Under the pieces are notes generated by a model. The model made no database searches. It had not been told where the DNA came from and saw only the letters and a program-made list of their open reading frames with translations. Both the position numbers and the translations under genes were made by a program. 5,173 bases of DNA, from contig CAZYHR010000152.1 in NCBI GenBank assembly GCA_964647395.1, positions 1 through 5,173 of the forward strand. Reading direction: 5' to 3'. The stretch's first letter is position 1, and every line of letters starts with the position of its first letter. Origin of the DNA: Phosphoribacter sp964647395 (GTDB taxonomy: Bacteria > Actinomycetota > Actinomycetes > Actinomycetales > Dermatophilaceae). Shown piece after piece: positions 1 through 5,173 of the stretch.

Positions 1-585
1 GGCCAGGTCTGTTGCGCCGGAAGCAGATTGCTCGTGCAGGAGACCGTCGCCGACGAGGTCGAGCGGCGGCTCAAGCGGCGCCTGGCGACGCTGCGGGTCG
101 GCGACCCGATGGACAAGAACACCGACGTCGGCGCGATCAACAGCCGCCACCAGCTCGACCGGATCACCGAGCTCAGCGCGGCCGGCGAGGCCGAGGGGGC
201 GACCCGTTGGGACACCGGCTGCGAGCTGCCGAAGAACGGCTTCTGGTTCCCGCCCACGGTCCTCACCGGCGTCTCGCAGACGCATCGCGTCGCCACCGAG
301 GAGATCTTCGGGCCGGTGCTGTCGGTGCTGACCTTCCGCACCCCCCAGGAGGCGGTGGCTCGCGCCAACAACACGCCCTACGGGCTGTCGGCCGGGGTGT
401 GGACCGAGAAGGGCAGTCGGATCCTCTGGATGGCCGACCAACTGCGGGCCGGGGTCGTCTGGGCCAACACCTTCAACCGGTTCGACCCGACCTCGCCGTT
501 CGGCGGCTACCAGGAGAGCGGCTACGGGCGCGAGGGCGGCCGGCACGGGCTGGCCGCCTACCTGCGGACGGGGGACGGGCGATGA
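1..585 (+). CDS. Aldehyde dehydrogenase, C-terminal part (5' end outside window)
   Basis: NAD(P)-dependent aldehyde dehydrogenase that oxidises an aldehyde to a carboxylate in the cytoplasm; the substrate cannot be told. Frame 1 is open from the first base and reads GQVCCAGSR, the ALDH active-site motif. By alignment to the classical GQxCxxGSR motif the catalytic cysteine is the first Cys (codon 4, bases 10-12). The TTG at 28 is therefore internal, not a start. Further ALDH landmarks are TEEIFGPVLSV (visible residues 99-109, with the cofactor-contacting Glu and Phe of ExFGP), NNTPYGLSAGVW (123-134) and PFGGYQESGYGREGG (166-180). The visible 194 residues match the usual distance from the catalytic Cys to the C-terminus, so the full protein should be about 480-500 residues. 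It ends at GLAAYLRTGDGR, without the usual ALDH tail strand resembling TKTVW. Its TGA overlaps the ATG of the next gene, which carries such a tail. The pair may form a split ALDH16-type enzyme. Confidence 0.95.
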   Translation, partial: GQVCCAGSRLLVQETVADEVERRLKRRLATLRVGDPMDKNTDVGAINSRHQLDRITELSAAGEAEGATRWDTGCELPKNGFWFPPTVLTGVSQTHRVATEEIFGPVLSVLTFRTPQEAVARANNTPYGLSAGVWTEKGSRILWMADQLRAGVVWANTFNRFDPTSPFGGYQESGYGREGGRHGLAAYLRTGDGR

Positions 586-1496
586 GTCCGGCCGGGTCGC
601 GGGTCGAGGTGCGCAAGACCTACAAGCTCTACATCGCCGGGGCCTTCCCGCGCAGCGAGAGCGGCCGCTCGTATGCCGTGCACGCGGCGCCGGTGCGCGG
701 CCGGCCCGGGGCGTTCCTCGCCAACGCGGCGCAGGGCTCGCGCAAGGACGCCCGGGACGCGGTGGTCGCCGCTCGGGCGGCGTTCGCCGGGTGGGCCGGG
801 GCGACGGCCTACAACCGGGGGCAGGTGCTCTACCGGGTCGCCGAGGTCATGCAGGGCCGGGCGGGGCAACTGGCCGACGAGGTCGCCGCGGCGCAGGGCC
901 TCACGCCGGCGCGGGCCCGGGCGGCCGTCGAGGCCGCAATCGACCGCTGGGTCTGGTATGCCGGGTGGCCGGACAAGCTCGCTCAGGTGCTCGGGGGGCT
1001 CAACCCGGTGGCCGGGCCCTACTTCGACATCTCTGCTCCGGAGCCGACGGGAGTCGTGGCCGTCCTTGCGCCGCAACGTTCTTCGCTGCTCGGCCTGGTG
1101 TCGGTCATCGCGCCGGTCATCGGGTCCGGCAACACGTGCGTCGTGCTGGCCAGTGAGCAGCGGCCGCTGCCGGCGGTGACCCTCGCGGAGTGCCTGGCCA
1201 CCTCCGACGTGCCCGGCGGCGTGGTCAACATCATCACTGGGCGCACCGCCGAGGTGGCCCCGTGGCTGGCCTCGCACCGCGACGTCAACGGCCTCGACCT
1301 GACCGGCTGCGCGGACGCCGACGGTGTCTCGTGGGGCGAGCTCGAGGCGGCGGCCGCCGACAACCTCAAACGGGTGCGCCGACCCGCCGGCACCGGGGCG
1401 GCTGCCGTCGAGGAGGACTGGGCCGTCGAGCCGGAACTGGACCGGATGGCCTTCTTCCTCGAGATCAAGACCGTGTGGCATCCCAAGGGCCGGTGA
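582..1496 (+). CDS. Truncated, probably non-catalytic ALDH-like protein (ALDH16 C-terminal-domain type)
   Basis: 304 residues, starting at the ATG overlapping the upstream TGA (ATGA), so probably translationally coupled. An in-frame reading continues upstream but only as a shadow of the preceding ALDH gene. Residues 14-105 resemble an ALDH N-terminus (KLYIAGAFPRSESG; DARDAVVAARAAFAGW). Residues 150-245 resemble the NAD-binding fold: PTGVVAVLAP, APVIGSGNTCVVLASEQRPL, PGGVVNIITG. Key residues are changed: the PWN motif with the oxyanion Asn reads PQR (164-166), and the cofactor Lys of the KPAE motif aligns with Leu189. From about residue 245 the general-base Glu region, the nucleophile Cys and the whole catalytic domain are absent. 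The chain then ends in FFLEIKTVWHPKGR, which resembles the oligomerisation tail of normal ALDHs. Known ALDH16 proteins carry such a silent second domain in one chain, so I infer a structural partner of the upstream enzyme. The coding frame is intact and codon use is normal, which argues against a decaying pseudogene. Confidence 0.85.
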   Translation: MSPAGSRVEVRKTYKLYIAGAFPRSESGRSYAVHAAPVRGRPGAFLANAAQGSRKDARDAVVAARAAFAGWAGATAYNRGQVLYRVAEVMQGRAGQLADEVAAAQGLTPARARAAVEAAIDRWVWYAGWPDKLAQVLGGLNPVAGPYFDISAPEPTGVVAVLAPQRSSLLGLVSVIAPVIGSGNTCVVLASEQRPLPAVTLAECLATSDVPGGVVNIITGRTAEVAPWLASHRDVNGLDLTGCADADGVSWGELEAAAADNLKRVRRPAGTGAAAVEEDWAVEPELDRMAFFLEIKTVWHPKGR

Positions 1497-1501
1497 CCGC
1501 G

Positions 1502-1543
1502 CACCGGTCGATCCGGTGGTGGTGCCCCGTCGAGGCGTCGACG
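1502..1543 (+). terminator. Possible terminator hairpins after the ALDH pair
   Basis: Two adjacent perfect 6-bp stems lie just after the stop at 1496. The first is CACCGG (1502-1507) with CCGGTG (1513-1518) and a 5-nt loop. The second is CGTCGA (1528-1533) with TCGACG (1538-1543) and a GGCG loop. Neither is followed by a T tract, so this is not a classic intrinsic terminator. Short GC palindromes also arise by chance at this base composition. The position between two operons is the main support. Confidence 0.3.
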
Positions 1544-1570
1544 AGCGAGCGGGCGACGGCACCGGCGCTT

Positions 1571-1579
1571 TGGTAGGTT
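1571..1579 (+). promoter_or_regulatory. Candidate extended -10 promoter of the MoxR operon
   Basis: TGG-TAGGTT fits an extended -10 element (TGN followed by TANNNT) in otherwise very GC-rich DNA. Transcription would start near 1586, giving a leader of about 60 nt before the GTG at 1647. No convincing -35 hexamer stands 16-18 bp upstream (that region reads GGGCGA). The element sits between the arms of a 5-bp inverted repeat, GCGCT (1565-1569) and AGCGC (1582-1586). It is the only promoter-like site found in the only intergenic gap, and is expected to serve all four downstream genes. Confidence 0.4.
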
Positions 1580-1633
1580 CGAGCGCACACCCGACAGCAC
1601 GCACAGGGGGCGGACACGTGGGCAGGGCCAGGC

Positions 1634-1638
1634 GAGGG
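1634..1638 (+). promoter_or_regulatory. Ribosome binding site for the GTG start at 1647
   Basis: GAGGG stands 8 nt before GTG (1647-1649). This supports the GTG start over the nearby GTG at 1618, which is out of frame. Confidence 0.5.
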
Positions 1639-1646
1639 ACGTTGCC

Positions 1647-2705
1647 GTGAGCGGCTTCGGGCCACCGCCGGGCGCCACCGAGGGCGAGACCCGCACCCGG
1701 CCCGCGGCCTACCTGCCGCCCGGCGGGCTGGCGCGGGCGCGCGGTGGCGCGGGCGCGGCATACGGGCGCTACGCCGTCCCCACCTTCGGCAAACCGGGCA
1801 TCATCCCGCTCAAACCGCTCGGCCTGGGCGACCTGCTCGACGGTGCCATCAAGCACGTGCGGCGCAACGCCGGCCCGGTCCTGGGCCTGTCCTGCGCCGT
1901 CAACGTCGCCGCCGCGGTGCCCGTGCTGCTGCTGGTCATCGCGCTGGTCGCGGGGTCGCTGCTGTCGGCCACCCGGCTGACCCGGGTCATCGACGCGGGA
2001 CTGCTGACCACGCTGCTCAGCTTCGGCGGCAGCGGCCTGGCCTGCCTGCTGCTCACCGGCGTCCTCGCCCCGGCCGTGGCCGAGGCGACCCTCGGGCGAC
2101 GGCTGGACGCGGCGACGGTCTGGGCGCAGGTGCGGCCCCGGATCTGGGCGGTCATCGGCAGCCAACTGGTCGTCACCGCCGCGCTGCTCGGGCCGTGGCT
2201 GGTGCTCGCCGTGCTGCTCGCGCTGCTGGCCCAGGGCAGTGTGCCGGTGCTCCTGCTGGTCGGGTTGCTCGGCGGCCTCGCCGCGCTGCTGACCGGCGCC
2301 TGGCTCACCCCGCGGCTGATCTTCTCCGGCCCGGCCATCGTCCTGGAGGGCCACGGCCTGCGGGCCGGGCTGCGGCGGGCCTGGCTGCTGTCCCGCCGCC
2401 GCTACTGGGCCGTCGTCGGGGTCGGGCTGCTGGCCCTGCTCATCGTCACCGTCGTCTTCTGGATGGTCCAGCTGCCCCAGCTGCTGATCTTCAACCTCGC
2501 CCTCGACCAGCTCGAACTCGCCCCGCAGACCCGTGACGAGGCCGGGTCGTTCGCCTTCACCCTGGCCAACCTCGGGGCCGCCGCCCTGGTGACCCCCGGG
2601 ATGGCCGGCCTGTTCGTGCTGCTCTACCTCGACGCCCGGATGCGGCTGGAGGGCTTCGACCTGGTCCTGCAGCGCACCGCCACCGAGCGGGCGGCCCGCC
2701 GATGA
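1647..2705 (+). CDS. Polytopic membrane protein, GPDPase-membrane-domain-like
   Basis: 352-residue integral membrane protein with no obvious catalytic domain. Residues 1-50 are a Pro/Gly/Ala/Arg-rich, probably disordered cytoplasmic tail. IIPLKPLGLGDLLDGAIKH (52-70) is the conserved entry motif of this family, which usually reads like RPLGLGEILDGAF. Hydrophobic segments lie at about 77-107, 116-146, 165-195, 198-224, 253-283 and 303-330, giving roughly six membrane spans. AIVLEGHGLRAGLRRAWLL (230-248) and YLDARMRLEGFDL (327-339) are further family hallmarks. Databases name such proteins after the membrane domain of glycerophosphodiester phosphodiesterase, but the phosphodiesterase domain is absent, so that activity should not be assumed. 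It is the first gene of a four-gene coupled operon ending in MoxR, and its TGA overlaps the next ATG. I infer an envelope partner of the MoxR module; its biochemical role is unknown. Confidence 0.85.
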   Translation: MSGFGPPPGATEGETRTRPAAYLPPGGLARARGGAGAAYGRYAVPTFGKPGIIPLKPLGLGDLLDGAIKHVRRNAGPVLGLSCAVNVAAAVPVLLLVIALVAGSLLSATRLTRVIDAGLLTTLLSFGGSGLACLLLTGVLAPAVAEATLGRRLDAATVWAQVRPRIWAVIGSQLVVTAALLGPWLVLAVLLALLAQGSVPVLLLVGLLGGLAALLTGAWLTPRLIFSGPAIVLEGHGLRAGLRRAWLLSRRRYWAVVGVGLLALLIVTVVFWMVQLPQLLIFNLALDQLELAPQTRDEAGSFAFTLANLGAAALVTPGMAGLFVLLYLDARMRLEGFDLVLQRTATERAARR

Positions 2706-3412
2706 GCCTGCTCTCGGTGACCCTGGCCGGCCGCGCGGCGCGCTGGCTCACCGACCTCGACCCGAGCAGCCCGGACGCGCGCCGGTGGCTCACCGACGAG
2801 TTGGCCAAGCCGGACTACGAGGACACCCGCACCATCCTGCAGCGGATCGCCGACTGGCTCTACGAACGGCTCCTCGGGGTCACCCCGACCGTCCCCCGCA
2901 TCTCCGGCGACGAGACCAGCCTGGTCTGGCTGGGCATCGTCGTGGCCCTGATCATCGGGGTCATCATCCTCATCCTCAGCCGGGTCCGCGCCGAGCGGGT
3001 CGTCGTCGAGCAGGACCGCAGCGTGCTGGGCGGGCTCGACCTGAGCGCCGACGAGTTCCGCGAGCGCGGCGCCGCCGCGCTGCGCGAGGGGCGGTGGAAC
3101 GACGCCGTCATCGAATACACGCGCGCGGTGGCCCGCGAGGCCGCCGACCGCACGCTGCTGTCCGATGCCCCGTCGCTGACCGCCCACGAGATCGGCGGCC
3201 AGTTGACCCAGGTCTTCCCGGTCCACGCCGACCCGGTGCGGGCCGGCATGGACCGCTTCGACGCGGTGCGCTACGGCGAATATGCCGCCGCCGAGGCCGA
3301 CGCCCGGGCGACCGCCGAGCTCGACACGACGCTGCGCCGGGCCAAGCCCGAGCTGTCCGCCGTCGGCGCACCGGCCGGCTGGCAGGCCCCCGGCAGCGAG
3401 GTGGCGCCGTGA
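2702..3412 (+). CDS. DUF4129 domain membrane protein
   Basis: 236-residue protein with one clear transmembrane segment at about 73-95. The N-terminal 72 residues include ARRWLTDELAKPDYEDTR (26-43), an amphipathic stretch typical of actinobacterial DUF4129 proteins, followed by ILQRIADWLYERLLG. The C-terminal part holds the DUF4129-like domain: DEFRERGAAALREGRWNDAV (117-136), then TAHEIGGQL (160-168) and FDAVRYGEYAAAEAD (186-200). The family has no established enzymatic activity. It recurs beside MoxR, DUF58 and transglutaminase-type genes and is thought to belong to the same membrane-linked complex. The ATG start overlaps the upstream TGA (ATGA) with only a weak GAGCGGG-like sequence upstream, so it probably depends on translational coupling. 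Its own stop overlaps the next GTG start. Confidence 0.85.
   Translation: MSLLSVTLAGRAARWLTDLDPSSPDARRWLTDELAKPDYEDTRTILQRIADWLYERLLGVTPTVPRISGDETSLVWLGIVVALIIGVIILILSRVRAERVVVEQDRSVLGGLDLSADEFRERGAAALREGRWNDAVIEYTRAVAREAADRTLLSDAPSLTAHEIGGQLTQVFPVHADPVRAGMDRFDAVRYGEYAAAEADARATAELDTTLRRAKPELSAVGAPAGWQAPGSEVAP
3398..3401 (+). promoter_or_regulatory. Ribosome binding site deciding the GTG start at 3409
   Basis: GAGG lies 7 nt before GTG (3409-3411). The reading frame stays open far upstream, as an out-of-frame shadow of the DUF4129 gene, so this site and the GTGA overlap are what fix the start. Confidence 0.55.
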
Positions 3413-4646
3413 CCGTCATCGGCCCGCTGCCACCGCGCAGCACCGAGCTCGACGAGCCCGGCGCCCCGCTGAGCGCGACCGCCCGGACCGACCCGGCCGG
3501 TCCCGCGCCCGGGCCCGGCCGGCGCCGGGCCCCCCGCTGGGTGCTCGCCGTCGCCGGCCTGGTGCTGCTGCTGCTGGCGGCCGCCGCCCTGACCTTCCTG
3601 CGTCCGAGCGGCCCGAGCACGCAGAGCCTGCACCCGGCCAACCCCGGCATCAACGGCGCCCAGGCGGTGGCCCGGGTCCTGCAGCAGCAGGGGGTGACCG
3701 TGGTCGTGGCCGAGGGCGAGGCGGCGCTGCGGGCCAGCGCCCCCGACCTCAACACGACGATCCTGGTCAGCAACACCGCCCAGCTGCGCGAGCAGACCGT
3801 CCGGTCGCTCGGGTCAATCGCCGAGCGGGCCGAACGGCTCGTGCTGGTCACCCCCGACCGACCGGTGGTCCGGCAGTTGCTGCCCGCCGTCGGCATGCGC
3901 TCCGAGACCCGCCAGGACCCCAACCTGGTCAGCGGCTGCGCCGGGACTGACGTGCGCCAGGGCGAGCGGCTGAGCCGGTCGCAGTGGGCCTATCAGGACC
4001 CGCGCGCGGCCGAGCGCTGCTTCGTGGTCGACAACTACGCCGTCTACCTGCGGACCACGACGACCCGGCTGCGCGAGGTCGTGCTCGTCGGCAGTCGCGA
4101 CGTGCTGGAGAACAGCCGGGTCACCCAACTCGACAACGCCGCCGTCGCGCTGCGGACGCTGGGCCACTCGGCCCGGGTGGTCTGGTACGTCCCGGACATC
4201 GACGACGTGCCGGCGCTGGCGGCCGCCCAGGACGAGCCGCTGGCCCCGGTGTGGTGGGAACCGATGGTCCTGCTGCTCGCCTTCGTCGTCGGCGGCCTGG
4301 CCTGGTGGCGGGGCCGGCGGTTCGGGCGGCTGGTCACCGAGCCGCTGCCGGTCGTCGTGCGCGCCGCGGAGACCACCGAGAGCCGCGGCCGCATGTACCG
4401 CAAGGCCCGCGACACCCGCCGCGCCGCCGCGGTGCTGCGCGACGCGACGCGGCGGCGGCTCGCGGCATACCTGGGGGTGCCGGGCGGCATCGACCCGGAG
4501 CGCCTCGTCGAGGCCGTGTCCGCCGCCACCGGACGGCCCGTCGATCAGGTCCGTCACCTGCTCACCGGTGGGACCCCACCCACCGACGCCGACCTGCTGG
4601 ACCTGGCCGCGACGCTCGCGGCCCTGGAGAAGGAGATCCGTCGCTC

Positions 4647-4650
<4 letters not shown>
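3409..4650 (+). CDS. DUF4350 domain membrane protein
   Basis: 413-residue protein from a GTG start. Residues 1-42 are a Pro/Ala/Arg-rich cytoplasmic tail ending in a basic patch (PGRRRAPRW). The first transmembrane helix is about 43-64 (VLAVAGLVLLLLAAAALTFL). Residues 66-282 form a large domain, probably outside the membrane. Its start, SLHPANPGINGAQAVARVL (73-91), is the DUF4350 hallmark: a G-x-x-A motif feeding an alpha/beta fold with TTILVSN (116-122) and RLVLVTPD (143-150). A second helix is about 283-300, followed by a basic cytoplasmic tail (301-413) with YRKARDTRRAAAVLRDATRRR (330-350). Cys177 and Cys204 lie in the external part and could form a disulfide; this is inference. No catalytic residues are evident, and function is unknown beyond its constant association with MoxR operons. 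Its TGA overlaps the moxR ATG. Confidence 0.88.
4630..4635 (+). promoter_or_regulatory. Strong Shine-Dalgarno site for moxR
   Basis: AAGGAG, the best Shine-Dalgarno match in the window, lies 11 nt before ATG 4647, inside the end of the DUF4350 gene (KEI codons). It supports the start that includes the long N-terminal extension, and suggests that MoxR is translated more strongly than its upstream partners. Confidence 0.65.

Positions 4651-5173
<523 letters not shown>

Noticed and set aside
12..581. In-frame upstream extension of the companion ALDH gene to base 12
   Set aside because: It is an out-of-frame, Arg-rich reading of the upstream ALDH. The protein similarity and the ATGA overlap place the start at 582.
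28..585. TTG at 28 as the start of a short ALDH-like gene
   Set aside because: The open frame continues to base 1 and encodes the catalytic GQVCCAGSR motif, so the gene simply begins outside the window.
582..1496. Pseudogene from ALDH duplication and decay
   Set aside because: The uninterrupted frame, normal codon use, coupled start and preserved C-terminal tail fit a maintained protein better than a decaying one.
558..2354. 598-codon open frame on the minus strand
   Set aside because: It lies opposite two well-supported + strand genes. Its composition (Gly/Arg/Gln/Pro-rich, no recognisable domain) is that of a shadow frame in high-GC DNA.
1647..2705. Glycerophosphodiester phosphodiesterase enzyme
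   Set aside because: Only the membrane-domain-like part is present. There is no TIM-barrel catalytic domain or its HRG/EPEN-type motifs.
2785..3408. Upstream extension of the DUF4350 reading frame
   Set aside because: It is Arg/Pro-rich shadow sequence over the DUF4129 gene. The ribosome site and family alignment fit the GTG at 3409.
3814..4557. Minus-strand open frame of 247 codons
   Set aside because: It is antisense to the DUF4350 gene, with His/Gln/Gly/Arg-rich composition and no domain.

Overview
The window is high-GC DNA (roughly 70% G+C by eye, third codon positions almost always G or C). Gene content and four-gene synteny point to an actinobacterium. The strong TAT-GCC / GCA-TAC codon-pair preference reminds me of the Intrasporangiaceae/Dermatophilaceae group, but that placement is a weak inference. 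All six genes are on the + strand and cover almost the whole window. The only real non-coding gap is 150 bp (1497-1646). I see no RNA genes, mobile elements or CRISPR arrays.

Left block (1-1496): the 3' part of an aldehyde dehydrogenase (ALDH) gene, entering the window two codons before its catalytic-cysteine codon. It overlaps by ATGA with a 304-residue second gene. That gene encodes a truncated, apparently non-catalytic ALDH-like protein: it has the N-terminal/NAD-fold part and an ALDH-type C-terminal tail, but no catalytic domain. Together the two look like a two-gene (split) version of the ALDH16 architecture, which is an active ALDH domain followed by a shortened, catalytically silent ALDH domain.

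Boundary (1497-1646): two short GC-rich hairpins that may end the ALDH transcript, then an extended -10 element (TGG-TAGGTT) inside a small inverted repeat, then a purine-rich ribosome site in front of a GTG start.

Right block (1647-5173): a tightly coupled operon of (i) a polytopic membrane protein of the GPDPase-membrane-domain type, (ii) a one-TM DUF4129 protein, (iii) a two-TM DUF4350 protein and (iv) a MoxR-family AAA+ ATPase cut off by the window end. Each junction is a 4-bp start/stop overlap (ATGA, GTGA, ATGA). The order matches the conserved actinobacterial MoxR cluster (in Mycobacterium tuberculosis, from memory, around Rv3689-Rv3693), where a DUF58 (vWA-like) gene normally follows moxR. 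The expected role is a membrane-associated MoxR/vWA chaperone module acting on envelope proteins; the precise substrate is not known.

The most unusual signal not explained by genes is a dispersed octamer, GTATGCCG/CGGCATAC. It occurs five times (plus one ATATGCCG) in five of the six genes, always with synonymous rare codons, in a pattern that looks like directional C-to-T change of RTACGCCG. The remaining genes look like ordinary core content; I do not see a clear novel defence or mobile system.
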